This document shows, piece after piece, positions 8,739-16,448 of a DNA stretch of 51,167 bases. Below the pieces are notes generated by a model. The model did no database searches. It worked only from the letters and a program-made list of their open reading frames with translations, and was not told where the DNA came from. A program made the translations under genes and the position numbers. This DNA comes from Stercoripulliclostridium_A sp045577735 (GTDB lineage Bacteria; Bacillota; Clostridia; Christensenellales; DTU072). Numbering within the stretch: the first letter of the stretch is position 1; each line of letters starts with the position of its first letter. The stretch lies in contig JAZNIY010000007.1 in assembly GCA_045577735.1 (NCBI GenBank), positions 1-51,167 on the forward strand. The letters run 5' to 3'.

Positions 8739-9179
8739 ATGAAAATTGCTATAGGTTGTGATCACGGTGGTATCGTGCTGAAAAATGACGTTATTAGAGC
8801 CGTCCTAGACTTGGGGCTGGATTACGTTGATTTTGGTTGCTACGATAATTCGTCCGTTGATTATCCCGACTACGCCAAAAAGGTTTGCGACGCCATTCTC
8901 TCCGGGGAGGCTCAAAAGGGCGTGCTTCTTTGTGGTACGGGAATTGGTATATCTATTGCAGCAAACAAAGTTAACGGTATTCGCTGTGCTCACGTAACCG
9001 ATAACTTCTCGGCACAAATGAGCGCAGAACATAATAATGCACAAATTATTGCCATGGGTGGAAGAATTACAAAGGGTGAAGATGCTTATACCTTCACTAA
9101 AACCTTCCTTACTACCCAGTTCGCCGGTGGCAGACACGCTATACGCGTAGATAAAATTATGGCATTAGAAAACAAGTAG
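8739..9179 (+). CDS. rpiB: Ribose-5-phosphate isomerase B
   Basis: Interconverts ribose 5-phosphate and ribulose 5-phosphate in the pentose phosphate pathway, in the cytoplasm. It has 146 residues, the usual RpiB length. CDHGG (D8, H9) and the catalytic Cys65 in LLCGTGIGIS are present, as is His98 in AEHNNA and the C-terminal GGRHAIRVDKI phosphate-site region. Members of this family can also be allose or galactose 6-phosphate isomerases, but the motif set fits RpiB. GAGGAG lies nine bases before the ATG. The next lipoprotein gene begins 35 bases after the stop. Confidence 0.93.
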   Translation: MKIAIGCDHGGIVLKNDVIRAVLDLGLDYVDFGCYDNSSVDYPDYAKKVCDAILSGEAQKGVLLCGTGIGISIAANKVNGIRCAHVTDNFSAQMSAEHNNAQIIAMGGRITKGEDAYTFTKTFLTTQFAGGRHAIRVDKIMALENK

Positions 9180-9214
9180 ACAAAGTTTCGTGGAGTAGGA
9201 TAGGTAAGGAATAT

Positions 9215-10660
9215 ATGCAAAAATTCAAGAAAGCCTTAATAGTATTTGTACTTATATTGAGTATCGCTTGTCTGCTCGTTGCTTGTGGTGACGAGAACGT
9301 TGACAACGAGGGTGACCAAAACTTAACGGATAACGTTGTGGATACCCCCGGAGATACATCTAACGATACTAATACCGAGGATAGCAATACAAATAACAAT
9401 GGTGGCGATGCTTCTAGTGTAATTAAGCCCCCGGTAATGAATAGCAATCTTTTTGTCTTTGAACCGATTGCCGGCACCAAAACCTGTGTGTTAAAGAACG
9501 CAAGTTTGGTAAATTCTTTGGTGGAAATACCTGCTTCCAGCAATAATTTGACGGTAGTGGGCATTGCTCCAAACGCTTTCCGTACCAGCATTATGGTGAA
9601 GGAAGTAACCATTCCCGATAGCGTGGAAGAAATTGGTGATTTTGCTTTTTCCGGCTGTGTTAACCTTGAAAAGGTTAATATTTCACAAAGTTCACAACTA
9701 AAAAGGATTGGTGAGAATGCTTTCTTTAATTGTGACAAGCTTCACACCATTACACTTCCTACGGAGCTAAACGAAGTTGGTGACAAGGCTTTTAGCGGTT
9801 GCATCGACCTTATTAACCTCACCTTCCCCGAAGCCCTCACTAAGGTGGGAGCCGAAGCATTCCACGCAGGTTGGTTTGACGCGATTGACCAAACGGGTAT
9901 CGTTTACGTTGGTAAGGTAGCATACGCCTATATCAACCTAGAAGAGGAGCGTGTGCCCCAAGATATTACTCTTTCAAGCGATACTATTGCTATTGCAAGC
10001 AAGGCGTTTTACGGCAATCCATGGGTTAAGAGTGTTACCATTCCCAAGTCGGTAAATTACGTAGGAGCCCTTGCACTAAACAATGCAAGCGCACTTCAAA
10101 CCATAACCGTAGACGCTGAAAACACCACCTATTCCAGCGATGGTAACGCGCTAATTGAAAGGGCAAGTGCAACGCTACTTTCTTCAACCCCCACCACCGA
10201 GGTACCCGCATACGTCGAAGTAATTGGCGAGGAAGCTTACGCTTATTCCTCGGCTACTTCCATTAGTCTTCCCGATTCCGTAACCAGAATTATGAAGGGC
10301 GCTTTTAAGTATTCAAGTGTAACCGAGGTTAATATTCCCTTTAACGTAACCGTTATTGAAGAGGACACTTTCCTTAATTGCATAAGCTTACGCACCATAA
10401 CCATACATTCTAAGATTACCGACATCAAAGAAGCATCTTTCAATTTTACAAATAGCCTTGCTACCGTTATTATTGAAAACCAAGCTATTTACGATAAACT
10501 TGATACCCCGTACGCGTTCTCCGGGTTGATTTCTCGCGCAGAAACGGTATATGTTAAAGAGGGAATAGAGGGACAAGCCGACCAATTGATAGTCGGTTAC
10601 GATTCCGTTACCACCGATAAAGTTGGTTATAAAAAATTTGTCAAGAAGGAAAATAACTAG
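9215..10660 (+). CDS. BspA-type leucine-rich-repeat lipoprotein
   Basis: A 481-residue lipoprotein. The signal peptide has lipobox LVAC (Cys24), followed by an Asn/Asp/Thr-rich linker (about 25-75). From about residue 85 there are LRR_5 (BspA/Treponema) repeats of the form 'IPDSVEEIGDFAFSGCVNLEKV', at least eight of them. Such proteins are displayed on the cell surface and bind host or bacterial ligands in characterised cases. The ligand here is unknown. AGGTAAGGA lies before the ATG. The gene is probably cotranscribed with rpiB and manA. Confidence 0.9.
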   Translation: MQKFKKALIVFVLILSIACLLVACGDENVDNEGDQNLTDNVVDTPGDTSNDTNTEDSNTNNNGGDASSVIKPPVMNSNLFVFEPIAGTKTCVLKNASLVNSLVEIPASSNNLTVVGIAPNAFRTSIMVKEVTIPDSVEEIGDFAFSGCVNLEKVNISQSSQLKRIGENAFFNCDKLHTITLPTELNEVGDKAFSGCIDLINLTFPEALTKVGAEAFHAGWFDAIDQTGIVYVGKVAYAYINLEEERVPQDITLSSDTIAIASKAFYGNPWVKSVTIPKSVNYVGALALNNASALQTITVDAENTTYSSDGNALIERASATLLSSTPTTEVPAYVEVIGEEAYAYSSATSISLPDSVTRIMKGAFKYSSVTEVNIPFNVTVIEEDTFLNCISLRTITIHSKITDIKEASFNFTNSLATVIIENQAIYDKLDTPYAFSGLISRAETVYVKEGIEGQADQLIVGYDSVTTDKVGYKKFVKKENN

Positions 10661-10687
10661 GCTTAAGCCGTTAAAATAGGAGTTATT

Positions 10688-11644
10688 ATGAAGTTAAGAC
10701 CACTAAAATTAAAGCCTGCAGTCCGTACCTATATTTGGGGTGGAACCAAATTGAAAGAATACTGGGGCAAAGAATCGGACACCGATACCATTGCCGAATG
10801 TTGGGAACTTAGTATGTATACTGATAGCGAATCTATAGTTGACGATCCCGCTTTTTACGAGTATACTTTGTCCAAGCTACAAAGAAATTATCCCGAGTTT
10901 TTTGGAGATAAAGTAAACGATTATTCCAAATTCCCCATTCTAATTAAGCTCTTGGACGCCAGCGCAGACCTTTCCATTCAAGTTCATCCCGACGACGTAT
11001 ACGCTATGGCTCGCGAGGGCGGTCAACTTGGTAAAAACGAGGTATGGTACATTGCTGATGCCGACGAGGGTAGCGCAATATATTATGGCTTCAATCGTGA
11101 CGTTACCAAAGAAGAAGTTATAGACGGCGTTGTAAACGGCACTATTACCGAGCTTCTTAATCGTTGTCCCGTTAAGAAGGGGGACTGCTTCTTCGTTCCC
11201 GCAGGTACCGTTCATGCACTACAAAAGGGTGTAACCGTCATAGAGGTACAACAAAGCTCCGATATAACCTATCGCATATACGATTATGGCAGAAAGGATA
11301 AGGCCGGTAACGCTCGCAAGTTGCACATTCGTGAAGCTTTGGACGTTATGAACCTTAAAAAGAGCGAACTTCCCGTTCCCGCTGAAGTCAAAGAACTTTC
11401 CAACGGTTCCAAAATTAGAATACTTACTAAAAACGGATACTTTACTTCTAAAGAAGTAAAAATTGAAAACGGAGAATACCTAATCTACTCCGAAGAAAGC
11501 TTCGTTACCTTCACCGTAGCCGACGGCTCTGCTCGTTTTGAAACCGGTGAAGAAATCAAGAAGGGAGATACCTGGTTTGTACCTGCCTACTATATGGCTA
11601 AAATTTTGGGGGAGGGGGTTACTTTGGTCGTAACCATTATTTAG
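10688..11644 (+). CDS. manA: Class I mannose-6-phosphate isomerase
   Basis: Interconverts mannose 6-phosphate and fructose 6-phosphate. It has 318 residues, the short Firmicute type of zinc-dependent phosphomannose isomerase. Visible metal-site residues are H100 in IQVHPDD, E118 in KNEVWYI and H176 in PAGTVHAL. IWGG at the N-terminus is typical. The stop TAG is also the first three bases of nested hairpin element E2. It is the last gene of the transcription unit that includes rpiB and the LRR lipoprotein. Confidence 0.93.
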   Translation: MKLRPLKLKPAVRTYIWGGTKLKEYWGKESDTDTIAECWELSMYTDSESIVDDPAFYEYTLSKLQRNYPEFFGDKVNDYSKFPILIKLLDASADLSIQVHPDDVYAMAREGGQLGKNEVWYIADADEGSAIYYGFNRDVTKEEVIDGVVNGTITELLNRCPVKKGDCFFVPAGTVHALQKGVTVIEVQQSSDITYRIYDYGRKDKAGNARKLHIREALDVMNLKKSELPVPAEVKELSNGSKIRILTKNGYFTSKEVKIENGEYLIYSEESFVTFTVADGSARFETGEEIKKGDTWFVPAYYMAKILGEGVTLVVTII

Positions 11645-11765
11645 ACTTTGTTTTTTGGCGAATTACTTTGTCAAAGGCAAATTTTCTCAAGGCGCAGTAG
11701 GTCAACTACAGCAACCTTTCTAAAATTTGCCTTTTCCTCGTACTTCATCCAAAAACCAAAGTCTA
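11642..11765 (+). repeat. Nested hairpin element E2 after manA
   Basis: The outer stem TAGACTTTG / CAAAGTCTA continues to TTTTGG / CCAAAA. The conserved C / AT internal loop is followed by a second stem GAATTAC / GTACTTC (one mismatch), an inner hairpin AAATTTT / AAAATTT-type, and the apical GTAG-GTCAA-CTAC hairpin flanked by GCA and AGCAACC. The first three bases are the manA stop codon. Confidence 0.9.
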
Positions 11766-11848
11766 AAGAGGTCTAGGAAAAGCAAGAGGAAACTCAAGCT
11801 GAATAATAAGGTTTTCCTTCGACTAGCATCCAAACTAACGCCTTTTTA
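11766..11848 (+). repeat. Linker module and right half of a nested hairpin element
   Basis: The linker (agaggtctaggaaaagc..gaggaaac) is followed from about 11811 by only the right half of an element (TTTTCCTTCGACTAGC-AT-CCAAACTAACG). The break falls at the apical side, so the element seems to have been lost or copied by halves. No gene is seen in 11645-11919. Confidence 0.75.
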
Positions 11849-11919
11849 AGGATAGGACAATAAAAACTATTCAAAAGATAACGCAGAAAATAAAAACTCG
11901 CATATAAGGAGATAAAAAT

Positions 11920-12864
11920 ATGTATTACATTGGCATCGATATTGGTGGAATGAGTATCAAAGGTGGTCTTGTTGACGAAACTGGCGTGGTATATGCTAAA
12001 AAATCGGTTGTTACTCAGGCCGAAGCGCATTACTCCGTTATCGTTAAAGATATAGCGGACCTTTGCATAGCTCTAGCTGAAGAAAAGGGCCTCACGAAAG
12101 AGGATATTACCGCCGTTGGTATGGGTATTCCCGGTACGATAAACCCCAAAACCGGCGTTATTACCTATGCTAATAACATCAATTTTGAAAAGGTTCCAAT
12201 CGTTAAAGAGTTTAGAAAGTATATCGACGTGCCCACCTATATCGGTAACGATGCCAACGTTGCCGCTCTAGGTGAACAACGCTTTGGTGCCGGTAAGGGC
12301 TACAATGACGTTATCGTTATAACCCTTGGTACAGGTATCGGCAGTGGTATAATCGTAGACGGCACCCTTCTTGAAGGTAAGGCCGGCGCAGGTGCAGAAG
12401 GTGGTCACATCGGTCTTAAAGTTGGTGGCGAACCCTGTTCTTGCGGTAAACGTGGTTGCTGGGAAGCATACGCTTCTGCTACGGCACTCATTCGCCAAAC
12501 CAAGCGTGCAATAGAAAAGAATCCCGAATCTCTAATGGTTAAGTTCGCAGAAGAAGAGGGCAAAGTAAGTGGTAAAACGGCTTTCCTAGCATCTAAAGAG
12601 GGCGACAAGACCGCTCAAACCGTTGTTAACAACTACATTAGATACGTTTCCGAAGGTATAATTTCTCTTGTAAACCTATTCCGTCCCGACGTTGTTTTGA
12701 TTGGTGGCGGTATCTCTAACGAGGGCGATTACCTCATGGAAAGGATTCAACGTAGAGTTAATCGTTACTCCTATGGTGGCCACAGAAACCCCAAGGTCTT
12801 GGTTAAAAAGGCAGAACTTAAAAACGATGCAGGTATGCTGGGAGCAGTTGCTCTTTGCCTATAA
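11920..12864 (+). CDS. ROK-family glucokinase
   Basis: A 314-residue ROK sugar kinase, most likely glucokinase, phosphorylating glucose with ATP in the cytoplasm. The ATP-binding start is GIDIGGMSIKGGL. The catalytic Asp111 is in IGNDANVA. The ROK signature and zinc site are EGGHIGLKVGG then CSCGKRGCWE (H163, C173, C175, C180). No N-terminal helix-turn-helix is present, so this is a kinase and not a ROK repressor. ATAAGGAGATA precedes the ATG. The gene stands alone between element E2 and an ordinary terminator at 12887. Confidence 0.9.
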   Translation: MYYIGIDIGGMSIKGGLVDETGVVYAKKSVVTQAEAHYSVIVKDIADLCIALAEEKGLTKEDITAVGMGIPGTINPKTGVITYANNINFEKVPIVKEFRKYIDVPTYIGNDANVAALGEQRFGAGKGYNDVIVITLGTGIGSGIIVDGTLLEGKAGAGAEGGHIGLKVGGEPCSCGKRGCWEAYASATALIRQTKRAIEKNPESLMVKFAEEEGKVSGKTAFLASKEGDKTAQTVVNNYIRYVSEGIISLVNLFRPDVVLIGGGISNEGDYLMERIQRRVNRYSYGGHRNPKVLVKKAELKNDAGMLGAVALCL

Positions 12865-12886
12865 GCATAACCTGTTAAAATGACGC

Positions 12887-12915
12887 AAAAGGGCCTCTCC
12901 AAAAGAGGCCTTTTA
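12887..12915 (+). terminator. Rho-independent terminator after the ROK kinase
   Basis: AAAAGGGCCTCT pairs with AGAGGCCTTTT (one bulged G), followed by a T-rich stretch. Confidence 0.88.
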
Positions 12916-12955
12916 ATTTTTACTTGACGTCAAGAAATTACACAAATATTGGTTA

Positions 12956-12987
12956 AAGGTATCCTAAAAGCTTTAAAAGGATACCTT
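12956..12987. other. Intergenic inverted repeat, role unknown
   Basis: AAGGTATCC (12956-12964) and GGATACCTT (12979-12987) form a perfect 9-bp stem with a 14-base A/T loop. No T run follows on either strand. The rest of 12916-13270 shows no gene and no repeat module I recognise. Confidence 0.5.
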
Positions 12988-13277
12988 AATTAGTAATAAA
13001 CGTATGCATTTGTGATTAGATGCAGATGGGTTGATATGCACACTTAATGCTCTTTTTCTCTTTTCACAAATGAGCATATAATGCCCAAAAACGCGAAGGT
13101 TAAAAAATAGTTAACGCACCCGTTTTGTACGCAAACAACTTGCTATACTCTCTTTTAAGTAAGAATGTAACATAAATTTTTATGGTCGCAAAAAGTGTAT
13201 CATCGTTAAAAATAAGGCTCGTAGAGTGAAATCAAGGTATATTCGGGCAAAATTATTATATTTTATATAATATTTGC

Positions 13278-13306
13278 TTGCAAATCTTAAAGTATTGTGG
13301 TAAATT
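13278..13306 (+). promoter_or_regulatory. Probable promoter of the rplU operon
   Basis: TTGCAA (13278-13283), 17-base spacer, TAAATT (13301-13306). The -10 box is weak, but it is the best candidate directly before the leader structure. Confidence 0.45.
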
Positions 13307-13313
13307 ATAGAAA

Positions 13314-13380
13314 GCCGCGCAGAAGAGGTAGATTAAGCACGCAATCGCGTCACCTTGATGGCGAGTTCCTAAAGGGAGGT
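13314..13380 (+). ncRNA. Probable ribosomal protein L21 leader
   Basis: A short structured leader before rplU. AGAGGT pairs with ACCT around an inner ACGC-AATC-GCGT hairpin, and a stretch rich in conserved-looking bases runs up to the GGGAGGT ribosome site. Firmicutes commonly carry an L21 leader RNA at this spot (Rfam family L21_leader), thought to bind L21 for feedback. The match rests on position and fold, not on a covariance-model score. Confidence 0.6.
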
Positions 13381-13387
13381 AAATCGT

Positions 13388-13696
13388 ATGTACGCAATAA
13401 TCGTTTGTGGTGGTAAGCAATACAAGGTTTCCGCAGGTGATACCCTAAAGGTTGAACTTTTAAAGAAAACCGACGTTGGCGCAGTTGTTGAACTCGACGT
13501 TCTTATGGTAAATAACGAAGGTCAAGTTATCGCCGGTGAAGCTTGTAAGGCATATAAGGTAAAGGCAGAAGTCGTTTCTATCGGCAAAGGCCCCAAACTT
13601 AACATTTTCACCTATAAAGCAAAGAAGAATATTCGTAAGAGACAAGGTCACAGACAACCTTATAGCGAGATTAAAGTACTCGAGATCGTAGGTTAG
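13388..13696 (+). CDS. rplU: 50S ribosomal protein L21
   Basis: A 102-residue L21. YAIIVCGGKQYKVSAGD at the N-terminus and KKNIRKRQGHRQPYSEIKV at the C-terminus are hallmark segments. It binds 23S rRNA domain VI. The ribosome site GGGAGGT is seven bases upstream. The order rplU-prp-rpmA is the standard Firmicute arrangement. The prp start lies five bases after the stop. Confidence 0.97.
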   Translation: MYAIIVCGGKQYKVSAGDTLKVELLKKTDVGAVVELDVLMVNNEGQVIAGEACKAYKVKAEVVSIGKGPKLNIFTYKAKKNIRKRQGHRQPYSEIKVLEIVG

Positions 13697-13701
13697 TAGT
13701 T

Positions 13702-14022
13702 ATGACCAAAATCAAAGTTTTCCGTAAAGACGGGCACATAATGGCCCTAGAGGTTAAAGGCCACACAGGTTTTGAAGAAGAAGGAAAAGACGTGGTGTGT
13801 GCAGGAGTTTCGGTTCTAACACAATCGGCTCTATTAGGCCTTAAAGAGGTCGCCAAGGTCGAAACGGAAAGTAGCATCGGCGACGGTTACCTGTTTTTTA
13901 AAATTGCCGAACATAACGTAGAAAGTGACGCGATACTAAATACAACCTATCTCGCACTAAAAGATTTGGCATCAGGTTACAAACGCCATATTAAAATGGA
14001 GGACTGCAAATATGTTTATTAA
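13702..14022 (+). CDS. prp: Ribosomal-processing cysteine protease Prp
   Basis: A 106-residue protease that cleaves the N-terminal extension of L27 in Firmicutes and related lineages. The catalytic His21 (VKGHTGF) and Cys33 (DVVCAGVSVL) have the spacing known from staphylococcal Prp. It lies between rplU and rpmA, and its 3' end overlaps rpmA by 11 bases. The Shine-Dalgarno is weak, so translation is probably coupled to rplU. The L27 encoded next has the extension this enzyme removes. Confidence 0.93.
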   Translation: MTKIKVFRKDGHIMALEVKGHTGFEEEGKDVVCAGVSVLTQSALLGLKEVAKVETESSIGDGYLFFKIAEHNVESDAILNTTYLALKDLASGYKRHIKMEDCKYVY

Positions 14023-14293
14023 TCTGCAACTATTCGCCCACAAGAAAGGTTCGGGTAGCTCCAAAAACGGACGCGACAGCAATGCGCAACGTCTTGGACC
14101 CAAAAGAAGTGATGGTCAATTCGTTCTTGCTGGCAATATATTGGTAAGACAAAGAGGCACCAAGTTCCATCCCGGTAACAACGTTGGTATCGGTAAGGAT
14201 GACACCCTTTTTGCTCTAATCGATGGCGTAGTACGTTTCGAGCGTAGAGGTCGTAGGGATAAGCAAGTTAGCGTTTACGCAAAAGAAGCTTAA
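14012..14293 (+). CDS. rpmA: 50S ribosomal protein L27 with Prp-cleaved leader
   Basis: A 93-residue L27. It starts MFINLQLFA-HKKGSGSSKNGRD. The first nine residues match the Firmicute leader that Prp removes after F-A, exposing the N-terminal tail that reaches the peptidyl-transferase centre. GRDSNAQRLGPKRSDGQ and GTKFHPGNNVGIGKDDTLFA are typical. GGAGG inside prp serves as its ribosome site. Many Firmicutes have obgE next, but here a DNA glycosylase gene follows after 32 bases. Confidence 0.96.
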   Translation: MFINLQLFAHKKGSGSSKNGRDSNAQRLGPKRSDGQFVLAGNILVRQRGTKFHPGNNVGIGKDDTLFALIDGVVRFERRGRRDKQVSVYAKEA

Positions 14294-14325
14294 TTTCCCA
14301 CTTATCACCACAGTAATTCAACAAA

Positions 14326-15165
14326 ATGAATTACGAAATTTCAAACAATAAAATCTTAATAAAAGATACCGAAGAATTCAATCCAAAACACATTTTTGAA
14401 TGTGGACAGGTTTTTAGGTACCTAAACTGCAATTCAGGCCACAAAATTTTTTCAAAAAATTCATTTTGTGGCTTGATTTATGTACAGGGGTATGTTACAA
14501 TAGAAACATCAAATCCCTTGGAGTACGTTCACTACTTCGATTTGGACCGTGATTACAGTGCCATAAAAGCCAATTTAACCGGCTCGTTTGGGATACTAGA
14601 CAAGGCAGTTGAGTTTGGTAAAGGCATAAGGATACTTAACCAGGATCCCTACGAAATGATACTTAGTTTTATTATTTCGGCAAACAATAATATTCCACGC
14701 ATAAAAGGCATATTAAATAGGATGTGCGAGCGCGCGGGAGAAAGACTGGGGGAAAATGAGTTTGGTTTCCCAAGCGTTACGGCACTAAAGGACAAGAAAG
14801 AGGACTTCTTCAAAGATTTGGGTTGCGGTTACCGTGCTAGCTATCTTGTTAAAACAATAGATGCAATTGCAAATGGTTTTAACCTTGATATGACCGGCCT
14901 TAGCACCGAAGAGGCAAGAAAACGTCTTATGACTCTTACGGGCGTAGGTAGAAAGGTGGCAGATTGCATTTTGCTTTTTGGCTATCACCGCACCGACGTG
15001 TTCCCTGTGGACGTTTGGACGGAACGCGTATACAACGGATTGTTTGGCGAAAAGGACATTAGTCCCGAACGCAAAGCAGATATACTTTGTTCCCACTTTG
15101 GCAATATGAGCGGTTATGCTCAGCAGTATCTATATTACTATTATAGAGAAAACAATATTAAATAA
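14326..15165 (+). CDS. OGG1-type 8-oxoguanine DNA glycosylase/AP lyase
   Basis: A 279-residue HhH-GPD glycosylase expected to excise 8-oxoguanine and nick the abasic site. An OGG-type N-terminal domain is followed by the helix-hairpin-helix segment LTGVGRKVADCILLFG with the Schiff-base Lys210, and the catalytic Asp229 in FPVDVW. The ISANNN and F..D..C..GYRA patterns agree. No Shine-Dalgarno stands before the ATG, which follows rpmA by 32 bases. It could be read by coupling or have a weak start. Confidence 0.88.
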   Translation: MNYEISNNKILIKDTEEFNPKHIFECGQVFRYLNCNSGHKIFSKNSFCGLIYVQGYVTIETSNPLEYVHYFDLDRDYSAIKANLTGSFGILDKAVEFGKGIRILNQDPYEMILSFIISANNNIPRIKGILNRMCERAGERLGENEFGFPSVTALKDKKEDFFKDLGCGYRASYLVKTIDAIANGFNLDMTGLSTEEARKRLMTLTGVGRKVADCILLFGYHRTDVFPVDVWTERVYNGLFGEKDISPERKADILCSHFGNMSGYAQQYLYYYYRENNIK

Positions 15166-15192
15166 AATACCTTATTTTTCGGAGGAAAGACA

Positions 15193-15768
15193 ATGAACAA
15201 ACCCAAAATGATTATCCTTGCTGATATCGCTAGCTTAAGAGTTACCTGTGCTGGTTTTAAGCAAATCGTTAAGAATTTGGAATCCAAATTCGAAGTTGTA
15301 ACCTGTAAGTTCTACTCTTACGTTGCAAAACGTAACCGTGACTTCAACGAATACATCTCCGCTAACGGTTTTGAAACCTCTCTTCCCAGCGCAAGCCGTC
15401 GTCGTAACAAGCTCGACTGCCGTCAAGTTATCGATGCCGCTGATATCGCAGCTGCAGGCAACATCGACGCTGTTGGTCTAATCACCGGTGAAGGTGACAT
15501 CCTTCCCGTAGTAAACCTTTTGAAAGGTAAGGGCATTGACGTATACGACATCAACGTAGCAGAAGGCAAATACACCTATGCTTACACCGGCTTCATCGCT
15601 GTTCCCACCTCTGCACTTCGCGAAGGTTATGCAGCTCCTGCAACCAAGCCCGCTGTTAAGAAGGCTCCCAAGCCCGTTGTTGCTCCCGCACGTGAAAACG
15701 TATATCTTGGCGAAGCTAAGAAGATCGTTTCTCACAATGATTTATTCAATAAGTATCGTCGCAAATAG
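15193..15768 (+). CDS. NYN (PIN-like) domain protein
   Basis: A 191-residue protein with a NYN domain (LabA/DUF88 type) in residues 4 to about 140. The strand-acid pattern IILADIASLR stands for the usual first Asp, LDCRQVIDAAD is the middle acidic patch, and VGLITGEGDILPVVNLLKGKGIDV is the G-D-G-D-like motif. The first motif lacks the usual Asn and has Glu in GEGD, so catalysis is not certain. A Pro/Ala/Lys-rich linker follows, then a short C-terminal tail with SHNDLFNKY. GGAGG lies before the ATG. It ends the rplU unit three bases before element E3. Confidence 0.75.
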   Translation: MNKPKMIILADIASLRVTCAGFKQIVKNLESKFEVVTCKFYSYVAKRNRDFNEYISANGFETSLPSASRRRNKLDCRQVIDAADIAAAGNIDAVGLITGEGDILPVVNLLKGKGIDVYDINVAEGKYTYAYTGFIAVPTSALREGYAAPATKPAVKKAPKPVVAPARENVYLGEAKKIVSHNDLFNKYRRK

Positions 15769-15770
15769 TT

Positions 15771-15898
15771 AAAACGCGCTATTTTGGCGCTATCCCACGT
15801 TAAAACCAAAACCCCGTCAGGGCGCAGTAGGTCTACTACAGCAACCCTGCGGGGTTTTACTTTTGGCTTGGCTAGCATCCAAACTAGCGCGTTTTTTT
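15771..15898 (+). repeat. Nested hairpin element E3 after the NYN gene
   Basis: The outer stem AAAACGCGCTATTTTGG pairs with CCAAACTAGCGCGTTTT. The C / AT internal loop is present, the inner stem is AAACCCCG / CGGGGTTT, and the apical GTAG-GTCTA-CTAC is flanked by GCA and AGCAACCC. A T run ends the right arm. Confidence 0.92.
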
Positions 15899-16140
15899 AG
15901 ACTACAGATTATTTTTATTACGTGCTAAAATACACTTTTCATCATAGACATTATCCTTGTTTGCGTAACGTAGTGTAGCAAAGCCGTTCCGCACTCCGCA
16001 TTCCGCACTCCGCACTCCGTAAGGCTGTTCCGCGCTGTGCTATTTCATTATTGTATTGTATCTTAAGCTACAAAAAATCGGTATCGTAGGATACAAAATA
16101 CATTTTTCATTTAAGTGCTTTTTATTGTAGAAATTTTTGG
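15899..16140. repeat. Linker spacer and CCGCACT-type 7-8-mer tract
   Basis: 15899-15957 is one copy of the spacer seen between paired elements (GACTACAG..TTATTTTT..TTACGTGCTAAAA..CATAGAC). 15985-16038 is a tandem of CCGCACT/TTCCGCA units interrupted by GTAAGGCTG. 16040-16140 holds A/T-rich sequence without an ORF. Confidence 0.7.
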
Positions 16141-16164
16141 TTTATTTTTTTGGAATATTTATGG

Positions 16165-16193
16165 TTGCATTTCGCGCGCGCTTGTGATATAAT
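16165..16193 (+). promoter_or_regulatory. Promoter with (CG)4 spacer, 2-oxoacid oxidoreductase operon
   Basis: TTGCAT (16165-16170), 17-base spacer containing CGCGCGCG, TATAAT (16188-16193). Confidence 0.85.
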
Positions 16194-16234
16194 AGGCGAC
16201 AATAAATTTTATTTATATATAGGAGAAAAGAATT

Positions 16235-16438
16235 TTGGCTAAAGTTATTATTGCAAAAGATACCTGTAAAGGTTGTGGGCTTTGCGTTCGTGCTTGCCCC
16301 AAAAACGTTCTTGCTCTCTCCAAAGAAGAAACTAATAAAGCTGGTTACTTCATTGCTGAAGTGCAAAATGATGGTTGCATAGGTTGCACCGCTTGTGCAG
16401 TTATGTGTCCTGACGTTGCTATTACCGTGGAAAGATAG
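16235..16438 (+). CDS. 2[4Fe-4S] ferredoxin-type subunit of 2-oxoacid oxidoreductase
   Basis: A 67-residue protein with two C-x2-C-x2-C-x3-C clusters: CKGCGLCVRACP (about 13-24) and CIGCTACAVMCP (about 47-58). It carries electrons between the catalytic subunits and free ferredoxin. The start is TTG at 16235, supported by AGGAGAA seven bases upstream and the lack of another start. The next gene begins ten bases after its stop. It is the delta-type subunit of a four-gene oxidoreductase. Confidence 0.92.
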   Translation: MAKVIIAKDTCKGCGLCVRACPKNVLALSKEETNKAGYFIAEVQNDGCIGCTACAVMCPDVAITVER

Positions 16439-16448
16439 GAGATAAATT

